From Alphaproteobacteria bacterium (GTDB lineage Bacteria > Pseudomonadota > Alphaproteobacteria > JAGPBS01), in assembly GCA_018063245.1 (NCBI GenBank), contig JAGPBS010000015.1, positions 1 through 43,065 of the forward strand: 43,065 bases of DNA, in the 5' to 3' direction. Below are positions 17,675-26,461 of this stretch, in pieces (the stretch's first letter is position 1; each line of letters opens with the position of its first letter). The notes under the pieces were generated by a model that was not told where the DNA came from, made no database searches, and saw only the letters and a list, made by a program, of their open reading frames with translations. The position numbers and the translations under genes were made by a program.

Positions 17675-17783
17675 CTGTAAAAAAATTAACGTTGATCTAA
17701 CATATCCTATTTTAAAATAGATGTAAATTTCTCAAGATAGAAATAACACTTCAATAGTTTATAAACAAGAAAAGAAAAATAAA

Positions 17784-18779
17784 ATGTTTGGAATGAAACC
17801 AAAAGTTCAAGAGGCTCCAAAAGAAGAGGCTCCCGTTAAAGAAAAAAGAAGACCCAAAATTGGACTCGCACTTGGGAGTGGAATCGCAAGAGGGTGGGCT
17901 CATATTGGCCTTATGCGTGTTTTTGATAAATATAATATTCGGCCTGATGTGATTGCGGGTACCTCGATCGGTGCTGTTGTTGGTGGAATGTATTTGGCCG
18001 GCAAGTTAGATGAGCTTGAGGCTTGGGCTCGATCTTTAAAGCGCGTCAAGTTGATGAAATATCTTGATTTTACAGTGAAGACAGGTGGTTTGATTACGGG
18101 CAAAAATTTAGATCAAGAACTCGCCAATACGCTTGGTGATGTTTTAATTGAAGACTTACCAACACCATTTGCTTGTATTGCGACTGATCTTTTAACAGGT
18201 CACGAAATTTGGCTGAAGGAAGGACCTTTGAAAGATAGGCTGAGAGCTTCTTTTTCATTGCCAGGAATTTTTGCACCTGTGCTGCATAATGAACAATGGC
18301 TTGTTGATGGTGCCTTGGTTAACCCGATACCTGTTTCAACTTGTTATGCGATGGGGGCTGAGATTGTGATTGCTGTCAATTTGAGTGGTGATATGATCGG
18401 CAAATCAAGAAAGCCAGGGAAAAATTATCAAACAATTGCTGGTTTTGATGTGATTGATTTTCTAGAATCCGATCAAAGTTCGCCAGGCACAGGGATTTTA
18501 ACACGGTTTGCCAAGAATTTATTTTCACGAGATTATGATGGGCCAAGTATGATGGGCGCAATGGTTGCATCGCTTGGTATTATTCAGGACCGTATCTCAC
18601 GGTCAAGGATTGCGGGCGACCCGCCAGACGTTCATATTGTTCCAAAAGTTGGGCATATCGGTATTATGGAGTTTGAGCGCTGCGATGAGTTGATCGCTTT
18701 AGGAGAAACAGCTGCCATTAAAGCTTTGCCAGATATTAAAGATGCTTTGTCTATCTATGGCGCAGATATTGATATCTAA
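17784..18779 (+). CDS. Patatin-like phospholipase, RssA family
   Basis: This is a 331-residue cytoplasmic-type patatin serine hydrolase. The oxyanion-hole stretch GSGIARGWAHIG (31-42), the nucleophile elbow GTSIG with Ser61, and the catalytic Asp175 in DGALVNPIPV make the Ser-Asp dyad complete. Family members act as lipid acyl hydrolases; in intracellular bacteria, patatin proteins can be secreted, but this one resembles the housekeeping RssA type found in most alphaproteobacteria. No signal peptide is present. The N-terminal 25 residues are charged and probably disordered. The TAA stop coincides with the left end of a 146-bp inverted-repeat element, so the C-terminus may have been altered by its insertion. 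Confidence 0.9.
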   Translation: MFGMKPKVQEAPKEEAPVKEKRRPKIGLALGSGIARGWAHIGLMRVFDKYNIRPDVIAGTSIGAVVGGMYLAGKLDELEAWARSLKRVKLMKYLDFTVKTGGLITGKNLDQELANTLGDVLIEDLPTPFACIATDLLTGHEIWLKEGPLKDRLRASFSLPGIFAPVLHNEQWLVDGALVNPIPVSTCYAMGAEIVIAVNLSGDMIGKSRKPGKNYQTIAGFDVIDFLESDQSSPGTGILTRFAKNLFSRDYDGPSMMGAMVASLGIIQDRISRSRIAGDPPDVHIVPKVGHIGIMEFERCDELIALGETAAIKALPDIKDALSIYGADIDI

Positions 18780-18922
18780 AACTTCATGCACAATGCTTCT
18801 TTTCGGTGATTTTGTCGTCAAGTCTCGCCTTCGCTTCTCAAATATGTCTATATATTCTGCGATGCTCGGCTTCGTTTTTCCTAAAACTCCCTCGAAAATA
18901 ATCTATTGTGCATGAAGTTTTA
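18777..18922. mobile_element. 146-bp MITE-like element with 18-bp perfect terminal inverted repeats
   Basis: TAAAACTTCATGCACAAT at 18777-18794 is repeated in perfect inverse at 18905-18922. Taking the outer TA at each end as a target duplication leaves 16-bp inverted repeats, the layout of Tc1/mariner or IS630-derived MITEs. The 110-base interior is less AT-rich than its surroundings and holds no gene. Its minus strand is open for about 40 codons, much as palindromic elements of Rickettsia can be read through. The left TA supplies the stop codon of the patatin gene. The rest of the gene-free stretch from 18780 to 19089 holds only the rpmG promoter. Confidence 0.7.
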
Positions 18923-19018
18923 TTTGATAATTGTTATAATTTTTGTGGTCACTGAGTCTGTGTGTAGATATCAAATGCTTGCTTTTGAACTTGTTTTTTA
19001 CTTTTTTTCAAAATAAGC

Positions 19019-19047
19019 TTGACAAAATGGTTATTAATTCTTAGAGT
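19019..19047 (+). promoter_or_regulatory. Sigma-70-type promoter for rpmG
   Basis: TTGACA is followed after a 17-base spacer by TAGAGT, which matches the -10 consensus at four of six positions. It lies about 40 bases before the rpmG start, and a full-consensus -35 box suits a ribosomal protein gene. Confidence 0.7.
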
Positions 19048-19089
19048 TAACTCTCAAAATGAAACTTATTAACAGTCAAGGTTACAAAA

Positions 19090-19257
19090 ATGGCTAAAGC
19101 AAAACCAAATCTCATTCGTATGATCAGCGAAGCTGGCACAGGTACATTCATTGTTCGCAAGAAAAACCCAAAAACAAAGCCAGAAAAGCTTGAGTTGAAA
19201 AAATATGATCCGAAAACACGTAAACATGAAGTGTTTAAAGAAGCAAAAATTAAGTAA
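19090..19257 (+). CDS. rpmG: 50S ribosomal protein L33
   Basis: This 55-residue basic protein ([20 protein letters not shown] and onward, ending KEAKIK) matches bacterial L33, including the [20 protein letters not shown] core. It lacks the zinc-binding Cys pairs, so it is the Cys-free form usual in proteobacteria. It sits on the large ribosomal subunit near the E site. It is a single-gene unit: a good promoter upstream, an AAGG ribosome-binding site and a hairpin terminator eight bases after the stop. Confidence 0.96.
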   Translation: MAKAKPNLIRMISEAGTGTFIVRKKNPKTKPEKLELKKYDPKTRKHEVFKEAKIK

Positions 19258-19264
19258 GTACAAG

Positions 19265-19288
19265 GGCCAGCGAAAAGCTGGCCTTTTT
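19265..19288 (+). terminator. Intrinsic terminator after rpmG
   Basis: A 7-bp perfect GC-rich stem, GGCCAGC with GCTGGCC, over a GAAAA loop is followed at once by TTTTT. Confidence 0.93.
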
Positions 19289-19349
19289 GTTGATGGCAAA
19301 GGTCATATGTTCTGATTTGATTATATGTTAGCCCAAGCAGTAGCAAGCC

Positions 19350-19832
19350 TTAAGGGAAATGTTTTTGAATTTCTTCATGGAATTCATCGATGATTGCCTG
19401 GTAGGTTTTGCGTTTAAATGGCACGATTAATTTAACCAAAGAGTCAATATCAACCCATTTCCAGGAGTCAAATTCTGGGATTTCTGTTTTAATCGTAATG
19501 TCATCGTCAGTCCCAAGAAATTTTGCTAGAACCCACTTTTGTCTTTGGCCTAAGTACTTTCCATTCCATAATTTAGGTTGTAGAAAAGTTGGAATATCGT
19601 AGTAATGCCAATCACGTGAGATGCGGATGATGTTGATTTTATCAGTCCCAATCTCTTCTTTGAGTTCTCTTTTAGCGGCTGTGACGTAATCTTCATCATT
19701 TTCAATGCCGCCCTGAGGCATTTGCCAAGAGCCTTGATTATCAATACGCTGTCCAACAAAAACCTTTTTATCTTGGTTTAAGAGCATAACGCCGATGCAG
19801 GCACGGTAGGCATATTTATTGCGGTAAATCAT
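19350..19832 (-). CDS. rppH: RNA pyrophosphohydrolase RppH (Nudix)
   Basis: RppH removes pyrophosphate from the 5' triphosphate end of mRNAs, which starts RNase E-dependent decay. The 160 residues carry the Nudix box with GGIENDEDYVTAAKRELKEE then IG, preceded by WQMPQGG, typical of the RppH/IalA subfamily. IalA-type members in Bartonella are linked to host-cell invasion, but the housekeeping role is enough here. Its start overlaps the end of the deacetylase gene by ATGA, so it is translated last in the minus-strand series that begins at rsfS. Confidence 0.95.
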   Translation of the reverse strand: MIYRNKYAYRACIGVMLLNQDKKVFVGQRIDNQGSWQMPQGGIENDEDYVTAAKRELKEEIGTDKINIIRISRDWHYYDIPTFLQPKLWNGKYLGQRQKWVLAKFLGTDDDITIKTEIPEFDSWKWVDIDSLVKLIVPFKRKTYQAIIDEFHEEIQKHFP

Positions 19833-21004
19833 TTGCTTGTGTCTTCTTGTTTGTCTGTCGTTTCTGCTGATTGAGTTTGCTTTTCTTTGTTCATTTTCTC
19901 TATATCATAAGCAGAAGCAGGCACAAGTGCAATACCTTTACTTTCAAGGGTATTAATCCAGTTCGATAAAAGTTTTAAAGTTAAAGGAGAGCTATGTGCA
20001 TAGGCAACAACATGGCCACTCTTTAGGCTATGTAATTCAAGCTCTTTGAGGGATGAATTGATAAATTCTTCAGAGAGAACCGTGTCTATTTCACTGGTAA
20101 TTGGAATGAATGGCAAAGAGATTTTATCAGCCAGTACATCGATATTATCTTCTTCTTTTCCATCCGTTATACTTGCAAATAAAAGGCCGCGATTCTGAAT
20201 TTCATCAAGAACAGGTTCAATGAGGGTTGAGATTGACATTAAACGGGAATCTTTGAAAGTAACAAATCCGATATAACCTGTTGTGCGGGTCATATTCCAT
20301 TTCAGTCTTTTGAGATTCATGGATGGTTCAAGATGTGACAAGAGAGCATAAGGGCCTGAGTCATCCTTCGGAAAATGCATTGATTCGACAGGCAACTCAA
20401 TCAAGAATTCAAATCCTGATTGACGGAAGGTATTGGTCAGCTGATTCAAATTTTCAACATAAGGAGAAACAGATAAAGTAATTCTGTTTGACATCGTGGA
20501 TATAATTGTCTCATTGATTGCACTGTTGAAGCCAATCTCAGTTAATATAATAGAGATTTTAGGGATGTTTGGATAGGATTTGCTCGGTTTGGCATAAACC
20601 ACGTATGGTTTTGATCCATCTTTTGAAATAGCTGGCAGATAACCGTCAGCAGAGTCTTCATAAACACCAGGCATAGGACTGCTTGGGAGCGGTGATTTCG
20701 TTGAATCATTACTGAGATCTTCCTTCAAGGTCGGATCTTCGCTCATTTCTTCTGCTGTTTCAATCTTATTGTCAGGGGATTGATCTCTATTAATGACTTC
20801 ATTTGAAATGGTAATGATTGCCATCGGTCCTTTTTCAGCTAATTTTTGTTCTGTTTTGTCTTTCATGACATAGGCAAAACCAATCATACCGCAGAGAATA
20901 AGGATGAATGTTATTAGAGTGATTTGAAAGGAAGATAAGGCAAAAGAAGGGATCAACCTTTTCAGGCTTTTTTGGGTTGGTTGATCAGAAGGGTTGGTTT
21001 CCAT
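19829..21004 (-). CDS. Divergent polysaccharide deacetylase family protein
   Basis: This 391-residue protein has one N-terminal membrane anchor (about 29-48) followed by a linker rich in Glu, Ser and Pro and a periplasmic domain of the divergent polysaccharide deacetylase (YibQ-like, DUF610) family. Visible family features are the ISIILTEIGFNSAI strand where homologues have IxxVIDDxG, LSVSPYVENL, and a YAHSSPLTLKLLSNWI C-terminal segment. The Asp pair of the metal site appears replaced (LTEIG for IDDIG), so catalysis is doubtful. It sits between ctpA and rppH, its usual place in alphaproteobacteria, next to genes for division and murein processing. Confidence 0.88.
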   Translation of the reverse strand: METNPSDQPTQKSLKRLIPSFALSSFQITLITFILILCGMIGFAYVMKDKTEQKLAEKGPMAIITISNEVINRDQSPDNKIETAEEMSEDPTLKEDLSNDSTKSPLPSSPMPGVYEDSADGYLPAISKDGSKPYVVYAKPSKSYPNIPKISIILTEIGFNSAINETIISTMSNRITLSVSPYVENLNQLTNTFRQSGFEFLIELPVESMHFPKDDSGPYALLSHLEPSMNLKRLKWNMTRTTGYIGFVTFKDSRLMSISTLIEPVLDEIQNRGLLFASITDGKEEDNIDVLADKISLPFIPITSEIDTVLSEEFINSSLKELELHSLKSGHVVAYAHSSPLTLKLLSNWINTLESKGIALVPASAYDIEKMNKEKQTQSAETTDKQEDTSK

Positions 21005-21021
21005 CTTTTGCCTATGATTGA

Positions 21022-22431
21022 TTAACGATCAGCTTTTGCTGTTGTTGTTCCATTTCCTGTGCTGGGGTCTTGATCTGTTTTGATATCAGCTTTGTTGTAG
21101 ATCGAAAGGCCAATGAGTAAGTCTTTAGCTCTTTCAAGCTGATAATCAATAATTTCTTCCCCTTGTGGGCCTGTCATTGTCGATGCTTTATCTTTGGGAG
21201 CCGTTGTCTTGGCAGGCTCTTTGGTTGCCGGAGCTGCTTCTTTTGAATTTGCATCCGGCTTATTTCCATTTTTCAGTGCATTTTGAAGATCTGCTTCACG
21301 GAGTCTTGTTGTGTCAATTTGCTCAACTTTTGCAGGAAGAACTTCAATATCTGGCTCAATTCCGAGTGCCTGAATAGATGTGCCGGATGGTGTGTAATAC
21401 AGAGCAGTTGTAATCCGCATTGCTCCATTTCCTGGGAGTGGCATAATTGTTTGCACAGAGCCTTTACCGAAAGTTTTTGTTCCGACGAGGAGAGCTCTTT
21501 TATGGTCTTTTAACGCGCCAGCTACAATCTCTGATGCTGAAGCAGAGCCAGCATTGATGAGAACAACGAGTGGTTTGTTATTTGTAAGATCACCTTTGGT
21601 TGCAAAAAATCTTTGATCGTTTTCAGGATTTCTGCTTTTGGTTGAGACGATTTCGCCTTCATTTAAAAAGCTATCAGAAACAGAAATGGCTTGGTCAAGA
21701 AGTCCTCCTGGATTGTTTCTTAGATCAAGGATATAGCCAATAATCTTATCTTCGCCAATTTCTTTGCTAAGGTCTTTGATTGCTTTTTCAAGGCCAATTT
21801 GTGTTTGATCATTGAAATTCGTAATGCGGATATAGCCGATATTTCCTTCACGATTTGAGCGAACGGATTTGACTTTGATGAGGGCTCTGACAAGCTTAAC
21901 ATCAAAACTTTGTGGTGGATCACCTCTGCGGATGGTTAGAGTGATCGGCTCACCAACATTACCACGCATTTTTTTGATAGCAGCAGAGCTTGTCATTGTT
22001 AAGATAGATTCACCATCAAGGTGTGTGATGAGGTCATTTGGCTGAAGTCCTGCTTTCTGGGCAGGTGTTTCATCAACGGCCGTAATGATTTTGACGTAAC
22101 CATCTTCCATTAAAAACTCAATGCCAAGTCCTCCGAATTCACCACGGGTTTGAACTTGCATATCTTTGAACTCAGCAGGATTCAGATAACTTGAATGTGG
22201 ATCGAGTGATGTGAGCATTCCATTGAGAGCATTTTCAACAAGTTCAGCATCATCAACATCTTTTACATAAAAGGACTTAACACGCTCGTATACATCTCCA
22301 AAGAGATTTAATTGTTTGTAGGTTTCCTCAAAATTTCTTTTTTCTTTTGGAGCCGTTTGCTGAGCTATTGAAGCTGTCGGCGCTAAAAAAGCGAGGAGAA
22401 GAAGAGGTAGGAGCAAATTTTTCTTTGTCAT
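21022..22431 (-). CDS. ctpA: Carboxy-terminal processing protease, S41 family
   Basis: This periplasmic serine protease trims or degrades envelope proteins from their C-termini. Residues 1-23 are a signal peptide ending SIAQ. A PDZ domain spans about 95-175 and the S41 protease core about 190-370. The Ser-Lys dyad lies in AGSASASE (about 296-298) and Lys323 (FGKGSVQ). The tail after 375 is Lys/Ala/Pro rich and probably flexible. It lies directly after the EnvC-like gene. In other bacteria a Ctp protease controls murein hydrolases, and this pairing suggests joint control of cell-wall cleavage. Confidence 0.95.
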   Translation of the reverse strand: MTKKNLLLPLLLLAFLAPTASIAQQTAPKEKRNFEETYKQLNLFGDVYERVKSFYVKDVDDAELVENALNGMLTSLDPHSSYLNPAEFKDMQVQTRGEFGGLGIEFLMEDGYVKIITAVDETPAQKAGLQPNDLITHLDGESILTMTSSAAIKKMRGNVGEPITLTIRRGDPPQSFDVKLVRALIKVKSVRSNREGNIGYIRITNFNDQTQIGLEKAIKDLSKEIGEDKIIGYILDLRNNPGGLLDQAISVSDSFLNEGEIVSTKSRNPENDQRFFATKGDLTNNKPLVVLINAGSASASEIVAGALKDHKRALLVGTKTFGKGSVQTIMPLPGNGAMRITTALYYTPSGTSIQALGIEPDIEVLPAKVEQIDTTRLREADLQNALKNGNKPDANSKEAAPATKEPAKTTAPKDKASTMTGPQGEEIIDYQLERAKDLLIGLSIYNKADIKTDQDPSTGNGTTTAKADR

Positions 22432-22500
22432 TTTTTCAGAATCCTAAAATTTAAGTTCTATCAGGAGGTTATATTATAGTGTGAAGCTTGCAAAAAAAGG

Positions 22501-23757
22501 TTAATTTTGGTGCCGGATTTTTTGTAGTCCTTTTATAGGGTTGATTGGGGTGCCATGATCCCTTAATTCATAATATACAATAGGTTTTATTGCATTGTCA
22601 TTCGAAATTGTTCCAAGTGGTTCGCCCGTGATTACTTTATGTCCAACAACAGTATTTATTTTATCCAGTCCCGCAATTAAAGAATGGAGTTCATCATCAT
22701 GCTTGATAATGAGGATATTGCCATAATTTCTGAAAGGTCCTACGAAGAGAACTTCTCCTTTATAAGGCGCAATAACGGGTGAGCCTTTGTTTGTTTCAAG
22801 TCTAATGCCTTGTAAAGGAAGTCCCTCATCAAGTTTTTCGCCGAATTGATTGATGATTTTTCCTTGGACTGGAAGAGTTAGATTGAGGTTAAAAGCTGTT
22901 TGATTCCGTTGTGTCTTTTGATTCTGAGCGGTTTCTTGTTTTTGAGGGGTGAGTTTCTGTGGTTTGGTTGTGGTGTTATTTTTTGCTTTTGGTGCACGGT
23001 TTTTTTGGCTGGCTTCAAGAGATGCAATTAGTTCTTGCAGAGAGTTTGCTTTAGATGAAAGCTCCTGGATTTTATTTTTATGGGCAATAGATTCAGTGTT
23101 CGTTTCTTCAAATAAATGAGCTCGTTGTTCAAGCATTTTGGACAGTTCGGCATATTGTTTGCGGATTGTTTCCTTGGTTTTATTTTCGAGATGATGTTCC
23201 ATCCCCAATTGATTTTCAATATGACTCAATTCTTGAATCTGCTCTTGTAGATGAGCAGATTTTTCTCTTAATTGAGGGAGAAGTGTATTGAGAATAATTG
23301 TGGTTTCTATTTTTGATTTGTTATTCGATGGATTCAGAAGTTGTAAAACAGGAGGGTGCAATGCAATTTTTTCGAGTGCCATGATGAGCTGTTTTTGATC
23401 TTCTTCATTGTTTGAAAAAGAGTCGAGCAGTTTTTGCTTTTGATCCTCTAATTTGGTGCGTTCTGATTTAAGGCTGAGTAAATCACGCTCATTACTGCGG
23501 ATTTTTTCATTGAGCATGATGAGCCTTTGCCGAAAACTAGAAAGCTCCTTCTCAATATTTTGAGATTTTTCATCAAGCGTGCTTAATTGTTTTTTCTCGC
23601 TCTCGAGTGTTGCTTGAATTTTTTTAAGTTCATCATAAGAGACAACTTCGCCTGCATAACTGGGAGTACTCGCAAAAAACAAGGGTGTAAAACAAAGAGC
23701 TGTTTTAAGCATTTTGTTGAAATGAGCTGAGCTTAATTTTTTGCGATATGGGGTCAT
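22501..23757 (-). CDS. envC: EnvC-like murein hydrolase activator (coiled coil plus degenerate LytM/M23)
   Basis: This 418-residue exported protein has a signal segment at about 16-36 (ending SYAGEV), two long coiled-coil stretches (about 40-260), a Lys/Gln/Thr-rich linker and a C-terminal LytM (M23) domain. The zinc ligands of active M23 enzymes are missing: the first motif reads GIRLETNKG rather than HxGxD, and the final HxH position reads ELRDHGTPI. It therefore probably activates amidases for septal wall splitting, as EnvC does. Its ATG overlaps the TGA of gpmI (ATGA). The position between gpmI and ctpA is conserved in alphaproteobacteria. Confidence 0.9.
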   Translation of the reverse strand: MTPYRKKLSSAHFNKMLKTALCFTPLFFASTPSYAGEVVSYDELKKIQATLESEKKQLSTLDEKSQNIEKELSSFRQRLIMLNEKIRSNERDLLSLKSERTKLEDQKQKLLDSFSNNEEDQKQLIMALEKIALHPPVLQLLNPSNNKSKIETTIILNTLLPQLREKSAHLQEQIQELSHIENQLGMEHHLENKTKETIRKQYAELSKMLEQRAHLFEETNTESIAHKNKIQELSSKANSLQELIASLEASQKNRAPKAKNNTTTKPQKLTPQKQETAQNQKTQRNQTAFNLNLTLPVQGKIINQFGEKLDEGLPLQGIRLETNKGSPVIAPYKGEVLFVGPFRNYGNILIIKHDDELHSLIAGLDKINTVVGHKVITGEPLGTISNDNAIKPIVYYELRDHGTPINPIKGLQKIRHQN

Positions 23758-25307
23758 TTTCTTTTAGAGCCATCTGCATTTTCAACTAAAGGTACGCCTT
23801 TCATTTCGGGTGGAATCGGAAGATTCATAAGGCTTAAAATTGTTGGAGCAATATCAGCAAGTCGGCCCTCAGATATTTTTCTCACTTTTTGAATGTTATA
23901 AAAAATGAGTGGCACTTTATTGAGCGTATGGGATGTCATGGGCTCGCCTGTTTTAGGGTCTTTCATTGTTTCACAATTACCATGGTCGGCTGTGATGAGC
24001 ATTCCATAGCCATTTTTCTTGGCTGATGTTGTGATTTTATCAAGGCATTCATCAACTGTTTCAACAGCTTGAATGGCTGCCTCAAGGCTGCCTGTGTGTC
24101 CAACCATATCTGGATTTGCAAAATTCAACACAATCAGATCGTACGTTTTTTTGTCAAGTCGTTGAAGGAGTTTGGTTGTGAGTTCGTGTGCTGACATTTC
24201 TGGTTGCAGATCATAGGTTGCAACTTGTGGTGATGGAATCAAAAGGCGATCTTCACCTGGAAAAACGGTCTCATCGCCGCCGTTGAAGAAGAATGTAACA
24301 TGAGCATATTTTTCTGTTTCAGCAATGCGGAGTTGCTTAAGGCCTGCTTTACTGATAACTTCTCCGAGACTATTTTCAATCTTCTTCGGAGGGAAAAGAG
24401 CTGGTAAACAGGGGTCAAGGTAATCAGCATATGACATCATTCCTAATTGTGCGGCCAGTTGCAGAGGTTTGCCTCTATTAAATCCATCAAAATCAGGTAA
24501 AAGAAAGGCAGAAAGCAATTCTCGGACACGATCAGATCGGAAATTGGTCATAAAGAGCCCATCTCCCTCTTTCATGCCAGGATATGTCTCTGAGATAAGG
24601 GGTGTAACAAATTCATCACCTTTGCCTGTTTCTTTATAGAACTGAGTCAAAGATTTGCCGAAGTGGTTTGTTTTTAAGCCTAGGCCATTGCGAATGGCTT
24701 GATAGGCAATTTCAACACGTTGCCATCTTTTGTCTCGATCCATTGCAAAATAACGTCCGCACAGGGTTGCAATTTTGATGTTTGGATAGTCTTTAATTTC
24801 ATTCGTAAATTTCTTGAGATAGTCTTTTCCTTTCATGGGGGGCGTATCACGACCATCCATAAAGGCGTGGATATAAACGACAAGTCCTTGTTTCTCAAGA
24901 ATCTTCGCCATTTGTAACATGTGTCTTTCGTGTGAATGAACACCGCCTGGGGATAGAAGGCCCATCAAGTGACAAGCGCCTTTGGATTTTTTTAATTGTT
25001 TGACAAAACTCACAAGATGTGGATTTTTTTCAATCGATTGATCTGCAAAGCTATGATCAATCATGGGTAGATCTTGAAGGACAATGCGCCCTGCACCAAG
25101 ATTCATATGGCCAACTTCTGAATTGCCCATTTGCTTTTCAGGCAGGCCAACATCGGTGCCGCAGGTTTTCAGGAATGTTCTTGGTTCTGTGTCCCAGAGA
25201 TGATCAAAACAAGGTGTGTCTGCGAGTGCAACAGCGTTATCAGTTGGGTCTTTGCGATATCCCCATCCATCCAGAATGCATAAAATAAGTGGTTGTTTAT
25301 TTTTCAT
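23754..25307 (-). CDS. gpmI: 2,3-bisphosphoglycerate-independent phosphoglycerate mutase
   Basis: GpmI interconverts 3- and 2-phosphoglycerate in glycolysis using two manganese ions. The 517 residues match the family. Key sites are ILDGWGYR with metal Asp13, GNSEVGHMNLGAGR with the phospho-accepting Ser63, HAFMDGRDTPP, FRSDRVRELL, NFANPDMVGHTG and TADHGNCE. I chose the ATG at 25307 because the protein then begins MKNKQPLILCILDGWG, as in homologues; an upstream TTG at 25346 would add 13 non-conserved residues. It overlaps envC by ATGA and follows rlmH after 86 bases. Confidence 0.97.
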   Translation of the reverse strand: MKNKQPLILCILDGWGYRKDPTDNAVALADTPCFDHLWDTEPRTFLKTCGTDVGLPEKQMGNSEVGHMNLGAGRIVLQDLPMIDHSFADQSIEKNPHLVSFVKQLKKSKGACHLMGLLSPGGVHSHERHMLQMAKILEKQGLVVYIHAFMDGRDTPPMKGKDYLKKFTNEIKDYPNIKIATLCGRYFAMDRDKRWQRVEIAYQAIRNGLGLKTNHFGKSLTQFYKETGKGDEFVTPLISETYPGMKEGDGLFMTNFRSDRVRELLSAFLLPDFDGFNRGKPLQLAAQLGMMSYADYLDPCLPALFPPKKIENSLGEVISKAGLKQLRIAETEKYAHVTFFFNGGDETVFPGEDRLLIPSPQVATYDLQPEMSAHELTTKLLQRLDKKTYDLIVLNFANPDMVGHTGSLEAAIQAVETVDECLDKITTSAKKNGYGMLITADHGNCETMKDPKTGEPMTSHTLNKVPLIFYNIQKVRKISEGRLADIAPTILSLMNLPIPPEMKGVPLVENADGSKRK

Positions 25308-25393
25308 GGCTTTAAATTTTTCTATTATATTATCTAATGGTAGCAAAATTTAACAAAATATATAAGCCTTATTTGGGTTGCTCACGAAAAATT

Positions 25394-25864
25394 TTACTCC
25401 TTGTGATAGGGATGGCCTTTAAGGATCATTTGCGCGCGGTAGAGTTGTTCTGTAACCAGAAGTTTCATGAGTTGATGTGGCCAGGTCATTTTGCCGAAAC
25501 TAAGCGTATAGTCAGCTCTTTTACGGAGCAATTCATCATGACCATGAGCGCCGCCAATGGCTAAGACAAGGTGAGGGCAGCCGCTGAGTTGAATTTTTTC
25601 AATTTTCTTTGCAAGCTCGAGACTTGTTGGATTTTCACCTCTTTCATCCAAGGCAATGAGATAGGCCTGAGGCGGAAGATTATCAAGCAGCAGTTCAGAT
25701 TCTTTGCGTCTCAATTGCTCTGGTGGCAGTTTTTGTTTGATGGAAAAATCTTTAATGTCAAGGGTTGGAGACATTTGCTTTTGATAGTGCTGCAAAAGAG
25801 TTACAAGCGTTTGGGCTTCAGCGCCTGATTTTTGAATAGCTATGCAAAAAAGAGAGAGCTTCAT
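25394..25864 (-). CDS. rlmH: 23S rRNA pseudouridine-1915 N3-methyltransferase RlmH
   Basis: RlmH is a small SPOUT-fold enzyme that methylates pseudouridine 1915 in helix 69 of 23S rRNA on assembled ribosomes. Its 156 residues match the family. Landmarks are LIALDERGENPTSLELAKKI, the SAM-binding knot LAIGGAHGHD, FGKMTWPHQLMKLLVTEQLY and the final HPYHKE. Its ATG overlaps the rsfS stop by ATGA, so the two ribosome-directed genes are translationally coupled. Confidence 0.97.
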   Translation of the reverse strand: MKLSLFCIAIQKSGAEAQTLVTLLQHYQKQMSPTLDIKDFSIKQKLPPEQLRRKESELLLDNLPPQAYLIALDERGENPTSLELAKKIEKIQLSGCPHLVLAIGGAHGHDELLRKRADYTLSFGKMTWPHQLMKLLVTEQLYRAQMILKGHPYHKE

Positions 25865-26310
25865 GGTTTTGATGTAATCTTTTCAGGTGTTTCAGATTGT
25901 TCAAAGCACCATATTCTCTCGAGATCATAGAACTTGCGAACGTCTTTAAGAAAGAGATGTACAATCACGTCACCCGCATCAAATAAAACCCACTCGCATT
26001 TCTCAAGCCCTTCAATATGGCTTTCGATGTTTTTCAGTGAGTCTGTTTTATCTACGAGGTGTTTGGCCATCGATTGTAAGTGTCTTGTTGATGTGCCTGT
26101 GACAATGATCATGTAATCAGCGATGTAGCTTTTTTCTTCTAAATCAATCAGCAAGAGATCTTCTGCCTTGTCGTTATGGAGGCTTTCTATGATTAGATCT
26201 TTTAAATGCATGGCGGGTTCGTCATGTTTTGCTTGAATATTTGTAATGGATGGCCCCTTTCTGTCTGCTTTACACAACTTAAGTATACCACTTTTCTTTC
26301 TTTTTGTCAT
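25861..26310 (-). CDS. rsfS: Ribosomal silencing factor RsfS
   Basis: RsfS (YbeB/Iojap) binds L14 and blocks subunit joining when nutrients are short. The core runs from LKDLIIESLHNDKAEDLLLI through YMIIVTGTSTRHLQSMAKHL and ends near VRKFYDLERIW. I start at the ATG at 26310; a TTG three codons earlier and an ATG at 26211 (MHLKDL) are alternatives. The first 33 residues (basic, MTKRKKSGILKL) are extra compared with short homologues. The first codons lie inside a 38-bp sequence repeated at 27949, so its 5' end took part in a duplication. It heads the gene block down to rppH. Confidence 0.92.
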   Translation of the reverse strand: MTKRKKSGILKLCKADRKGPSITNIQAKHDEPAMHLKDLIIESLHNDKAEDLLLIDLEEKSYIADYMIIVTGTSTRHLQSMAKHLVDKTDSLKNIESHIEGLEKCEWVLFDAGDVIVHLFLKDVRKFYDLERIWCFEQSETPEKITSKP

Positions 26311-26329
26311 CTTTTTCAAAAACTGTTAT
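26292..26329. repeat. 38-bp direct repeat, copy 1 (in the rsfS 5' end)
   Basis: A 38-base sequence starting TTTTCTTTCTTTTTGTCATC is identical to 27949-27986 in the same orientation. A flanking TACCA is also shared, with one base of difference in spacing. This copy covers the first codons and leader of rsfS. The two copies bracket one GT-C-like gene. Confidence 0.95.
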
Positions 26330-26360
26330 CGGGTTTTTGTGTTTGTTTCAAGTGAGCCAT

Positions 26361-26389
26361 AGTATTATTGTTTGTCTTATTGAGATCAA
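26361..26389 (-). promoter_or_regulatory. Possible promoter for the rsfS operon
   Basis: On the minus strand, TTGATC is followed after 17 bases by AATACT, about 50 bases before the rsfS ATG. The match is moderate. It lies between the 38-bp repeat and the GT-C gene, so if that segment was inserted, the operon may now use a promoter brought by the insert. Confidence 0.35.
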
Positions 26390-26461
26390 TAAAAACTACA
26401 AGGTTTAATGATGCTTTAAAGCTTTGTTGACATAATTTGGGTCAGAAAGGGAGTTGTTAGA

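Noticed and set aside
23028-23219. Small antisense or alternative-frame ORFs in the envC, gpmI and folD region
   Set aside because: All lie inside well-supported conserved genes and lack ribosome-binding sites.
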